A stretch of 64,000 nt of DNA, from assembly GCF_000208865.1 (NCBI RefSeq), contig NC_018397.1, positions 2,418,001 through 2,482,000 on the forward strand. Direction: 5' to 3'. Both the position numbers and the translations under genes were made by a program. Numbering within the stretch: the stretch's first letter is position 1; each line of letters opens with the position of its first letter. The notes beneath the pieces are model-generated. The model worked only from the letters and a program-made list of their open reading frames with translations. It was not told the origin of the DNA and did not search any database. The DNA comes from Neospora caninum Liverpool. Taxonomy: Eukaryota; Apicomplexa; Conoidasida; Eucoccidiorida; Sarcocystidae. Shown here piece by piece: positions 1 to 11,700 of this stretch.

Positions 1-1181
1 ATGCATCTTACACAGACGCCATCCTTCCGCTCTCGACTCCCTGGCGTTTACCCCCGTGCCGAAACCGGATCTGGACCTGCATGCCGCGTTCAGCGGCAGG
101 CGCCGTTGTTGGAGCGGCAACGTCGCTGACGTTTTCCCTTTTTTTTTAAAGCGTGAAACCCCTGTGCGAACAAGGCAGCCGCGCGACGCGAGGGAGACAC
201 GAGACACGTACGCTTTTCGTTTTCTGCAGGCTGGTGTGCTCTAAGTCTAAACGCATCTTGCAACTATCGTTTCTACACGCGGGTGTTTTTTCAGTGGGTG
301 TATGCGTTCACTATTGCTGCTCAAAACATGACACGCCTGCCGATGAGCGGATGTTGACCGCTCACAGCCAAGATACAGAGAACTACCACGTCGCACCAAT
401 ACGCCTGACTTCGCGGGCCCCGCGCACGGCACACGCGAGAGACGATACTCAGATGCTAATATTTGCCTCTCGAAAGCATTTCACTTGTCAGGAAGGCGCG
501 TGCATCTCTGCACAGAAGAGATCCCCCGTTGAGGCGGTCTACAAACAAAAATCTATCTCGGATTCCGAGCCTTAACCGCACAAAGGTTTCCCCACGGGCG
601 GCCCCGGGCGAGGTCGCCGCTCGGGCGCGCCACCGCGGGAGGCACACGCAAGCCAAACATGGTACCTGAATGGTCAGCAACCACAACGAACTGAACCTGG
701 ATCGCTTTCGGCCCTTTTTCTGCTCCTTCCGCATCGCCCCGGTCACACACCACGAGCGCCTACACCGAGATGCATACCGCCAAACAGATACAAACGGCGG
801 AGATATAGCCACGCGCGTGCGTGTGTCATTCTTTCTCCGCAAACAGCGGGAATTTGCATCGCCATCCGCAACCTCTAATGAAAATGACATCGCTGGACTG
901 GACGCACGGGGACTAGCCACAATATAACGGACTCTCAAGACCCAGCGGTGTTCCGGCAAACTACCGCAGCGGGGTTTGTGGCGTTGAACAAACGCGATCG
1001 ACGGGCACACACAGAAGTCCTGTATACGCCGGCGCATCCCGAGTCGTCTACAAACCAAAAATCGTTTCACGTATTCGAACACGTATGATACAGCTAAGCG
1101 TCCACATAGGGACTCTCCCGGACCCGGACAAGTGGCGCATGCGTGAGATCGGCGCCGCCATCACGAGCTCTGGCCCGACAC
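1..1181. other. Non-coding stretch downstream of the secreted-protein gene
   Basis: No convincing gene was found here. The stretch lies 3' of the minus-strand gene that ends at 1182. Read on the minus strand it holds two further copies of the 3' splice-site-like string that precedes that gene's last exon (at 539-553 and 1048-1063). Each is followed by a short open frame in the phase needed to act as an alternative last exon (456-538 and 935-1047). Otherwise it is probably 3' UTR or spacer. Confidence 0.4.
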
Positions 1182-3541
1182 TCAGGCATCGAAAGGATTG
1201 CACTCTGGGAGCGTGAATGCAAAGTCGGTTCGATCGAACTGCCGATGGCTTTCCTTCAGGCGGGCGACGTCGTACGTGCTATGCCCCCTGCCCCGCCTCA
1301 GAACTCCCAGACCGACTCTCTGGAAGCTGCGGTCCTCCTTCTTCGTCATCGCATCTACAAACCAAAAGTGACAGACACGCGACGCCACGCGCAATGACCC
1401 GCCGTGTCGGATCCTCTCCGCGCACCGTCGTTCTCGCCGACCAAAAGCTACTCTAGCCCTCCGGAGACGCGGCGGACAGACGCACGCGGGAACTGGGCAC
1501 TGTTAGGGAGGAATCGCCTTGCTTTTCCTCTGCGCGCCGCGACAGGCGTCGCCACACTCTTCGCGGTTGAAACACGTCGCGCACTGAATGCCACAACTCT
1601 GCAGGCTTCAACAGTTTGCCATCTACATCTCGACCCCCCTCAGCATGTCTACGTGGAAAAACGGGTACGCCATGCGCATTCGCGATGCACAGTCACGTTG
1701 TACCTCTGTCGACGTCGTTCTGCTCCAAGGGCAGGCTCAGCGAAACGCCAGGCAGAAGGGTCGACCAGGCTTACCTAATTTTGACTTTGCAGGATCGAGA
1801 GAGAGATGCATTTTGGAAATGTAGAACGGTGCGCGGGCGCCGGCTTCGTACCACGACGTGACGTCTGCAAAGATCTGGATCAAATTCTCCTTGTAGAGAA
1901 GGCGGGACATGAACGCGCATGGCGACGCGAGTCCGAGAGTCTTCTTCTGCTGCTCACAGATCGGTCGCATCGTCGCCAGGAAGTTCTGAAGTCCGTCCAA
2001 TGGGCAGTCGTTCGCGGGGGAAGACCCAGAGCCGCGACTGTGAGACCGGCGCGCTTGGCCCTGTCCCCACAGCCCGCCCGGTGGAGGTGAGAAGCCCTCA
2101 AAGTGCAGAGAAGCCGTTGGGTCCACCTCGCTGTACCCATGAGAGAAGCGGCGCTCAGCCCAGCCTCCTAAGCCCGCCGATGTGCGAGGGAGAAGCGTCC
2201 GTCTGTCGGTTGCGCGGATGTGTTCCAGCAGCGCTCGACCTCCCCCAATGGCCAGGAGTGAAGCAGGTTCGACCTTTGGAGTTCGGGCGACCAAGTCCGC
2301 GGCTGGCGCCGACGGCGCGACCACCTCCCGGTCGGAACGCAGCGGAGCCTCGAAGGACGCCACGGCCACCGGCGCGGACGTTGATGCATCCGCGGCGGAA
2401 CCGTACTCCCTCGGCGGACGCGCCGTCTCGTCGCCTGCACCAATCGTCCCTGGCAGCACGGAAGACAGAAACGGGCTTTGCGCCGCAGCCGCTGATGGTG
2501 GTGCGCCAAGGTTGACGGTGCCTGACGCCGAAGGAGGAAGAAGCGACGGGGCGACGAGAGAGTACGCGTGTTCTGGATACGTCGGGATGCTATCCAGGTT
2601 TCCGACCAAAGCGTCAACAAATTTTTCCTTACGATCCGGGGAAGGCGTTTGGCCGTCTGCGGGCAACGCTTGGGTGCCGCCGGGTCGATAGGTTCCATTG
2701 CTAATTTCGACCGCCTGGTTCAACGCGACAGCGAACTCCAAGCTGAGAACCTCGATCTCGTCAGCCCCCGCGCTCAGCCAGTGCTGCAGCTGGTCCTTGA
2801 ACGTACAGACCGCCCGCGCGAGAGGCACAACTTCAGGCGGGATGCTGCCTAGCCCCGGCGCCTGCTGGAACCCCGCTGCCGGCTCTGCAGACGGGACGCC
2901 CCCAGGCAGGGGGCTACGGAACAGCGCCAAGCACGCGCTGGTGTCTTCGCTGACGGTCCAGGGCTCGGTTCGGTCCGCGGGGATGCAGGAGTCCTTGGCT
3001 TTCGCGCGAAACACCCGCACGGCCATGATCCCGTCTTCTAAAATCGCGCGATTTTCCACGTGCACAGTCTGCATAGCCTCCCCCGTCAGCTCCAGCATGT
3101 ACCGGAGGTCGGAATACAAATCCTCGAGGCTTTCCTTTTGGGAACACGATTGGGGGGGTCCAAGCGACCGGAAGTCGCGGATCGAGGCCACGGCTAAGTT
3201 GACCAAGTCTTGGAGGGTGAGCATTTCGAGGACAAACGCGGAGATCCCAGCCCCCAACGCCGTGCGATACGGGATAAACGGGACGCCGGGGTCGCCGGGC
3301 TTGCCGGCGTCTCCTACCTCGTCAAGCGGCACCGGAACTATTTCTGTGACGCTGCGGAGATCTGCGAACACGCCAAAACGCCGAAACGAGGGAGGCGTAC
3401 CTGGACCCGAAACCCGCTGTGTGTGGCAGCCATACGAAAAGACTCATGCGACTCTCGAAAGACGCACGCTGCAACGCATATCCACCACAGGATTACAGCA
3501 AGGAGTAGGGGGCGACACATTCTTTCAAACGTATACAGCAT
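1182..3541 (-). CDS. Unrecognised secreted protein, three exons (about 621 aa)
   Basis: Predicted exons on the minus strand are 3436-3541, 1775-3361 and 1182-1354. The donor at 1774 (GTAAGC) and the acceptor at 1355 (ending TTTGTAG) agree in phase, and the summed length is an exact multiple of three. The first intron (3362-3435) is only 74 nt and is less certain. The product starts with a hydrophobic signal peptide (about residues 1-27, core LLLAVILWWICVAA), so it is probably secreted or enters the secretory pathway. No known domain was recognised. There is a helical N-terminal part, then an Ala/Pro/Ser-rich low-complexity middle, then a more regular C-terminal block around residues 480-621 that ends in ECNPFDA. 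A phosphatase-like gene with its own signal peptide lies just upstream on the same strand. I cannot assign a function; a dense-granule, wall or vacuolar protein would fit equally well. Confidence 0.55.
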
Positions 3542-4445
3542 TTCAGCCACTACACGTCTGCATCCTTTCCCCGCTCCACGCTTGCCCTCCGGCTACATTT
3601 TCTGCGGATGCTTCCCCGTTCATGAGCCTCCCCTCTGTCCGCGTGCCCCCCACAAACACAGCGAAGAAGGGCTCTAGCTCGTCCACAGCCAACTCCGTGT
3701 CCCCGCTGTCTCTCCACAGAAAGCCTCGCGCTGTTCAGAAGCAGGCAACCGTACACGGATTAATGATGTCCATCAGTGCATTTATAAAATTCGGTTGTAT
3801 ATTTTTGGCGCTAACGTCCCGGCTAAACATCCGTTTTCTTTGAAACACACTTCCCTTCTCGCCGTTAGTACGATCTCAAAGTACCAGAAGCCATATGATC
3901 TATGTAGTACAACGGGACATTACACCGAACCTGCGATAGATAAATATACCTTGGATGACTGTATACTAGCGGCTAAATGTCAATCAAACATGCGAACTTT
4001 AGGTTTTCCATGAAATCTATTTGAAAGAAGAGGCTTGATAGTACTACCGTAAGTACATAACATGCAGTCCCAGCTGTAACTGTTAAACCATAGAAGAGTT
4101 GAGTATTATCCTTACGTACCAGGAGAGGGCGTAAAAAGCGTTCATCCAGTTGCTAAACAGGTGCCAGGCCAACAAGAATCCTATCCGTGTATTCCGTACA
4201 GACTAAAATCAGGAAGGGGACTACCGAAGTGAATATCATGATATTCGTACATTTTGTATACAAATGTTGGATTTTCAACTCAGTCTTTGCTCACGCCACA
4301 AGTGTAAAACAATACTTTTCCAAGGTTTGCCTTTACTTTTGTACGGCTCGCCTTTAGGTGAGAGCGGCCGGTTCCACACCCAAAAGTGCTGTTTGCATGC
4401 GTGATGTCTACGCAAACCCTTTCGCTCCTCTTTTCCCAAAGTGGG
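3542..4445. other. AT-rich spacer / probable promoter of the secreted-protein gene
   Basis: This spacer lies between two minus-strand genes. The part from about 3760 to 4340 is markedly richer in A and T than its flanks and has no open frame of note. It should carry the promoter and 5' UTR of the gene starting at 3541 and the 3' UTR of the gene ending at 4446. No specific motif stood out. Confidence 0.4.
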
Positions 4446-6416
4446 TCACACACTGGTCACGGCAGGCTGAGCCGACGCGCCTCGGTCTTGCTTCTGCGTC
4501 TCGCGGCTTTTTCGGCTGCATGTGCTGCTCGACTTACTCTCTTCCTCAGGCCATTGGAGATCGACGACGTGGGCAACACCGAATCTGAGGCCACTGGATA
4601 TACGGGAGATCGCCTGCTTGAACGAGCTCACGGGCGGTTTCCCACCCATCGTGACTGGTTTGATATACAGATCACGATATTTCAGGAAGAAGATAGGAAG
4701 TGCCATGAAGTCTCTGACGCCCTCGTCTGGCGTGCGCCTCTGCGGCTCCGCTTCCTCCGCCATTTTCTCCCTGTGGCGCCGCACCTGGCGAGCATACGAA
4801 GCCATGAGCGGCTTCAAGACACTCGCCACCGACATGCCCGCAGAATACAAGTGACTGTCTGAGAGCTCGGCGAACGAGCGCGGTTTCCGCTCGGTGGGTG
4901 TAAGACAGGCCACGACATCGTAAGCGAGCTGCAAAGAGGGGATCCGTCGCCCGTTGAATCTGAAATCACAAAACGCAGTTCAGGTGAGCTCGGTTTCCGC
5001 GATACCCGCCCCCAATTGGGCCCTGAAGCGTTTCTCCCCACCGTAACGGCATACACGGTCGACATCACGCTCCCACATACACTGCCTAGAAGCGCACAAG
5101 TGCGATGGCAAAAACGAAAAAGGGCCAGCCCCGGCATCCCGAAACCATAGGCCGCGGATCGATGTCCCCGGTGTATCTACAGCTCTTGGACGGCAGCATC
5201 CCCGCTTGTCTGCTGTACGCACACCCGGAATCCGCGTTCTCGGTGTACCCCCCCGTTCGGGGAAATTCGCTCTCCGAGCCGTACGTGCACACACACGTGC
5301 GTGGACGCATGCGTGCGAGATGGCTACCTGGCTCTCTGGATCCAAACCGGATAGGCACCCAGGCAAAGAGGGAGGAACATTCGGTCCTTTCTAGTCTTAC
5401 CGCAGGTTGAACGGCTGAGGCAGTGATGCCGCAGGTCGCTCGACACCGTCTAGATCTTCACTCGCCACGTCGTCGAAGACGACGTGGACGAAAACAGCCG
5501 CGAGTTTGTCCTGAGCGTGGAGGGCCATGCCCGCACCCGCCTCCACGTCCCGCTCGCCCGTGTCGCCGAAGAAAACTGGCGTTTCTCCAGGGAACTTGGC
5601 GAGCGCCTCTTTGAAGCCGGAGACTTTCCCTCGGCCTCGCGAGTGTTGCCCGCCAATCACATGGCGTAAGAGCTCCATATTATTTTCGAACCGGATACGG
5701 CCCCAGTCCTCGACGGCAGGGCCGTACATCTGTCTCGCGCCGTGGATCAGAGCACTCGAAACAGCGCTGTAGAAGAACGGCGAGCGCGTGATGTTTTTCA
5801 TCGCAGACGTGGACGCGCGGGCCGTAAGCAGTCCGACCCGAGGCGGCAGCGCCTGCTTGGCGACCGCAGAGTTGCCCTTATGTTCCTGCGCGTTGTCTTG
5901 CTTCGGTCCCCGTAACGCTTCCCCCCGCAGCGTGCGGCCCTCGGACCTGGCGCGCCACATGTGGGAGCCGTTCACCTCGCAGGTTTCAACCGTCGGCGAC
6001 GCGAGGCCAGTTGGACACGTGGGAAGAAACATGTTCACGGGCGCTCCCGTCACATGGGGGCCTGCGGAGAGAATGAAGTAGAGCGCTCCAATGCCAGGGT
6101 ACGTCTGGCCGCGCAAGAAGTCCGCGTCGACGCCGCCCAAGCTCTTTCCCGCCAGGCGCCACCCTCCGGAACACCAGAGCGTATCATCGATGTCCGTCAG
6201 AACAAGAACTTCGTTGTACGCGGCGTGGACCCGCTTCCAGGCCGAGACGCTGGAGCCTGTGAAACGTCTGGATAGCCGAGAGTTGCCGGTAAACCGGTAG
6301 AGTGTGTCGCGTTGCGGCGCCTCAGCGCGCGCATTCAACAAACTAGGGCGGCATACAGAGAGAAGCGCAAGAAGGAACGGGAGACACAAAACGCGGAACA
6401 GCCAGAAGTTCGCCAT
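4446..6416 (-). CDS. App1-like HAD-family phosphatase with signal peptide, two exons (509 aa)
   Basis: Exons are 5401-6416 and 4446-4959. The donor GTAAGA at 5400 and the acceptor ending TTTCAG at 4960 join in phase 2, giving exactly 510 codons with stop. The start is the ATG at 6416. Residues 1-30 form a typical signal peptide (hydrophobic core LCLPFLLALLSV). Residues 70-80 read VLVLTDIDDTL, a DxDxT nucleophile motif with D75 and D77, and residues 282-290 (FFGDTGERD) match the acidic GDxGxxD motif of the App1 phosphatidate-phosphatase domain (DUF2183). LLTARAS near 196-202 is a candidate for HAD motif II. The family dephosphorylates phosphatidate in yeast actin patches. Secretory-pathway or extracellular placement here is inferred from the signal peptide, and the substrate is unknown. 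A possible extra donor (GAGAGTAAGT, near 4540) could shorten the C-terminus, so the last 20-30 residues are the least certain part. Confidence 0.75.
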
Positions 6417-8710
6417 CGTCAGAAAACGTGAAAGGGACTGCGGGAGTTACTGACGCAAATCGCACGCCTCTGGGCGTGAACGAATCGAAGGGTGTCTCGT
6501 GCCACACGACCGCTGGAACTGGGGCGCGTATATCCCACACACAGAGGAACTCCTACTGACCTAGTGAAATGAAGACAGGGAATGGGCAATGCTCCTCCCC
6601 TGTACACTTCGAGCATCTATGGTTCGCTGGAAGCCGGCGCATTTCGCGAATCGACTGCACGGAGGCTCGATCTGGCCTACGTGCTGTGAGCGTGCCCAAA
6701 AAGAGCATCGACTCGTACAGATACGAACAGAGGAGCAAGTTGTCGCCAACGAAACAGGACCGATTCAGACGGGCGCCGTTCTCCTGGCACTGCTTAGCTG
6801 GCCACGTTAACGGTTGATATCCCTCAGAATGTTTAAATAGAAAGATACACTTGCAGAGACCCCAAGAAAACGGAGAAGACACCCCGAGAGCACTGAACGA
6901 AAGGAGACACTCATGCGGGGCCGTGGCGGCCCCTCGCTACTCGACGCCTCGAAAATATCCTGGCCCGCGACACGCATACACCGTCTCAATAGCTGAGAGA
7001 CGGCAGGAACGCCAGCGGAAACACGGAAAGGTAGAAGCGGACGAACCAAACGCCGATGAAAGGCGTCCACGCGCACCGCAAAGCACAAAACCGCCGAAAG
7101 TTAAACCGCAAAACATCAAACGCACACGTTTTGCGACGCCGTCTCTCATATTAACAGCGAGAGAAAACTACTACTCAGATGCGAGTATGATCAGTACCAT
7201 CGTACTGGGAGTGATACTCTCTGAGACAGGATTATTTATAAGCTTTTTCTGGGGAGAAAACAATTTATGACTCAAAATGTAGTCAGCGGAAAAGTGCGCG
7301 CCGAGTGGATAAAAAGAGTCGCGGGAGAGGAAAGCCCCCAGGAGTGCACCGGCGGACACTCTACAATCGTTCCCCTTCTGAAGTGGAGGTCCGAGAGAAA
7401 CGAAGAGGAGTACAAGTCGAAAGAGCTCTGTCCCTTAGCAACAAACTTCCGCCAGGTTCGCGTGCACGCCTGCATCCAGAGCGCGCTCCCAAGAAAAGCG
7501 TGCGTTTGCATGGAAGACGAGTCAACCTTTCCTTCCCCAGATATTCACGCCGTCGACAACAGGTTCACCTCCATCTGCAATTTCCTCTCCTGGCCTCGGC
7601 ATTTACTACGGAAGTTTGGTCCTCGACGTGTGAGGATCGACTAAAACCCGCGCGTGTTCTCAGGGGACGCTCGAGCCCTAGATTTGGGGCTCTGCCGAAT
7701 CCCGTGACCGGCGCGTCTCCACGCCCCGGAATTGCGCAGCTTCACATGGAGGCTGAAGGCGCGACAGGCTTCGCTAGGTGGAAACTTCCTCCGTTTCCAC
7801 AAAGCAGCAGAGTGAACGATGAAGTGCAAGCAGAGAAAGTAGAAAGTTCCAGAAACACAGACAGGGATCGCGATACTTGTCAGCCGCCTCCAAACGGCTC
7901 AAAAAAGACGGTGTGTCGCCGATTTTCCGTGATTTTCCGTTTATAAGCCTCCACGCGCCGCCGTCTCTGGGTGAGGGCTGCCGCAGATTCCGTTGCAAGT
8001 TCTTGACGGGAACGACGCAAGCAACTGCGGACTGAGGAGGATAAAAGTATATTGAACGCAGTGAGTTAATAGCAGTGCTGAATATGCCGAGACGTCGAAA
8101 CCCTATCCAATCGCATCTCGGGTACCAAAGACTCGATCGCACGGGATGGACAAGGGAGCGAGACACACACCGTCACGCCGAGAAAACGCGTGGAAAAGTG
8201 AAGACAGGGGCTCTCGAGGTACTTGCAGTATCGGCGACAGCCTTCCTGCGGCTTCACCTGGCAGGCACGAAAAAAAGTCGAGGCAGCCCCGTAATAGAAA
8301 GGCGTACATGCTGTTTGCCGATATAAAAAAGCTTTGGTTTGTGCATGTGTAGAGAAGAAAGCGGGGACGGCGAGGTTTTTTCCGCCGAGTCTTCCCAGAC
8401 GCGTCGCCGCGCTTCTACTCCGTTCAGTGTTTCTGGGGTTCTCGCCCCAACTAGGGATCGTAGAGGTGCGAAAGACTGCCCCGTTTCAAAACATCAGTCG
8501 CTACTAAAACGCTTTTCTTCCCCATCCACAACGTAGTCTCTGACGTCTCCTACCTCTGGTCTCTCTCTCCTAAAGCTCCGGTGCCTTCCTGGGGCTGATC
8601 TCTGCTTCTATTCGTCTCTCTATTCGCTTTTCCTCCTCCCATTTCCTTCGTTCTCCTGCCTTCGCACGCTGTCCCCAAAGGACGGCAGCCGCTCTCGCCG
8701 CAGTTCGCTG
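6417..8710. other. Divergent intergenic region between the App1-like gene and OXA1
   Basis: This region separates the minus-strand phosphatase gene from the plus-strand OXA1 gene, so it should contain both promoters. No open frame shows the codon pattern or splice-phase continuity of a gene. The last 200 bases are C/T-rich, as is usual for a coccidian 5' leader. No motif could be assigned with confidence. Confidence 0.45.
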
Positions 8711-11700
8711 ATGCTCCGGCGTTGCTTCCTTTTCTCTGTTCCGCGCACGAGTTTTTTCCCATGCACAGGCTCGCGGGTCTCCTCCCCCAGTGGGGAACGA
8801 CTGCCGAGTTGTCCTCGCCTTCCCTGTTCATTCTCTCCTTCCTCGGCCTCGCTTCTCCTGCTACCGCAATTCCTCTCCGCTCCCCGCCGCACTCTGAGCC
8901 TTCCGAGCCGTCGCTCCCTCTCGCTGTCTCTTCTCGAAAAGCTACGCTTCGCCTCCTTTCCAATGGTGCGACTTCGACGCGAGTTAAACCTCGCGAGAGC
9001 TGCAAGGTTCTCCGGAGGAAAGGGTGATCCCGGCGAGCGGACCGCTGCGCTGCGGTTTCGTCTCCCGGTCTCTGTCGCAGGAGACTGCTTCCCTGCGCTG
9101 TCCTTTCCGCCTTCTCAGGCGACTTCAGCTGCCGTTGCTTCTTCTTACTTCCCGTTCAAACGTCTCTCTCCTCCCTGTTCTCCTTCAGCATTCGTCGAGG
9201 CTTCAGCTGCCGCCCCTCCCGCTGTGTGCGTTTCCTCGTGTCTTTCCTTGTCTTCTGCTCGAGTACTCGCTGTCTTCTCGCGGCTCTCCACTGCAAGCAG
9301 ACGAGAGCCGCCGCGAACACCACCTCTCTCCGGGCAGCGTTCAGCTACTCCGCATGCAGGCCTGCCGCTGTGTTCTTCCCGGCTCAGCTTGTCCCTGTTC
9401 TCTTCCCGCAGTTTCTCTTCGTTGGTCTCGCCTTCCGCTGCCTCGCGGTGGGCTTCTTCTTCTCGCCTCTCTCCTTCCTTCTCGCCTCTCTCACTCTCTT
9501 CTCGATCGTTCTTCTCGCTGAGAAGCGCGTTCGCCGAACGCACCAGGCCTCGAGCTGAGCAGGAGGCCGACCAATATGAGGGCCCAGCTTCGCCAGAGTT
9601 TGAGGCTTCCAAGGTGCACAGGGCGACATATCAACACCAGACAGAAAGCCTCGGCAGTGCCTCTGTCTCCGGCAATGCCTCTCCTGCCTCTGAGTCCCCC
9701 GCTGCCTCCGCGGGGATCCGAGACGCCCGCGGGGCATTGGACCCTCCTTCTTCGCTTGCGTCTCCTTCGCCTGCGTCTTCTTCGCCTGCGTCATCTCCGT
9801 CGTCTCCGTCCTCCCCTGCGCGTGCTCCTGTAGAGGCCACGGCTGCTGCACAGAAGGGCGATACCCACGCGGAAGAATGGGATCCAGCGTCTCTGTTTGT
9901 CGAGCCGACAGACTTCGCCGGACCGTCTGACGGGTCGTACGCTGCCGTTCTCTACGAGCGCATAAAAGACCACGTAAGCCTCTCTCTCCGTTTGAACCTG
10001 TCGGGCGCTCCGACGGACTCGTGAGTCTCCTGTTTCTGCATGCCAGCAAACAAGCAAAACAACTTCAGGTGGGCGTTCAGCTACGCTCTGCGCTTTGTCA
10101 GGCGACGCGTTTCCTCGCGCAAACACGTCAGAGAGGGGCCGCTCGCGGAAACAACGACTTACTCTCTGCTTTCGTTTCTAAACGTGCTGCGGCTCTCTGG
10201 ACAGTTTCCTCGCAGAATCAAGGCCAGGGGAGCAAGGAAAAACGGTTTCCGCTCTTATTCTCTCTGCAGACCGACTCGTGGCTGTCCAACGGGGCCGCTG
10301 TGAACTGCGCCGCCGACTTGCTCCTCCTCGCCAAGGACTCCCTTGACTTGCCGTGGTATGTTTCTTCACCAGCGGGCCGTAAGGGCCCCGTCACTCGATT
10401 CCTCGAAGGCGTATCTAACACATGTTAACGTAGATATATATATATATATATGGGTTAATGCATATGCTTTCGTAACTGCCGATGTGCTCATTTGCGCGGG
10501 TGCATGGAGGCGTGAATGCACAGGCGTCAGTCGGCGCCAGCGCGTGTGCGGAGAGGTGTACATACCTATGCGTCTAGCCATTTGGGCAACTAAATCGCTG
10601 GTCATTGGCGCCTTTATTTCTACAGCGTAGGCGTGCGTAGATGACTTTGTCGCTTCGCATGGCGTGTTGCACGAAAGCGGCTCAAGTCTGGGACTGCAGA
10701 GTTTTGTTGTCGACAGAGCGAGAGAAACTCGCAGACTAGGACGCGTGAACTGAAGCAAACATTCGCTGGTCCCCACGTTTGCTCGTTCTATTGTCTCTTC
10801 CTCCTTGTTTTTGTCGTTCATTCAGGGCTGTCGCCCTACCGATTATCGGCTGCGCGCTACGGTTCCTCACGCTCCCCTTCGCCATCGCCGCCGTAAGGAC
10901 CGCTGGGAAACTCCGCCCTCCTGTCTTCCCTCCGTCTTCCCCGGTTGGATGTGTCCTTTCGTCTGCCATGGGCCGGGTTTATTTTCGCCTTTTCTGCGAG
11001 GCACCAGACATGCCTTTCGCCAGTGTCGTTTCTTCGGCCCCCGAGTCACTTCCCGGTCTTCACTGTCTGCATTTTGATTTCTTTCCGCGCTTCGACTGTT
11101 TCCGTTGCCTCCTGCGTCCGCCCTGCTGTCCACAGGAAAGAGACATTCGCCTTCGGGGACTGCACGGCGCGGAGTTCATGGAACTGAACAAGATGCTGAA
11201 GGAGAAGCAACGAGTTGGGGTACGATGTTAGGGGCAGAAAAAGCGGGGGAGTCGGTCTTGCGCTTTCACCCAAGCGTTTCACACACAGGGCGGCAAGAAA
11301 AAAAAGACTGAGATGTGTGGCGTGTCGTACCCGGGTCGGCAGCCAGCAAGCACGGAGTTCCGTGTCGGTGGGTGTGAGCTCGTATCTCTATTTCTTCTCT
11401 TATCACTCGCCTGTGGCAGTGAATCCGCAGCGTTGCATGTGCGCGGCAAGAGTTGCTCCAGGCTGCCTGCAGAAGCTGTGTGTTTTTTTGTGCATTGGAC
11501 ATTGACAGCTGGGGTCGCCGGAGTTTCTAAAGGAGCGCGAGAAGGTGAAGAAGTTCATCGAAGCGCACAACCTTTCAGTTTTCCCAATGTCGTCCGTGCA
11601 AATGCTCTTCATTGGCATCACCATCAGTCTTTTCTCCTATGCCCTTCGGTAAGAGCCTCCCTTCCTGTTCAGTTCTTCTCTGCGTCCCGCTCTTCTCCGT

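Noticed and set aside
8550..9612. Minus-strand Arg/Glu-rich frames opposite OXA1 exon 1
   Set aside because: They are the antisense shadow of the Ser/Leu/Pro-rich coding strand.
9974..10024. Continuation of OXA1 exon 1 to the GTGAGT at 10021
   Set aside because: That donor leaves phase 2, which puts exon 2 out of frame; the GTAAGC donor at 9974 keeps the insertase core in frame.
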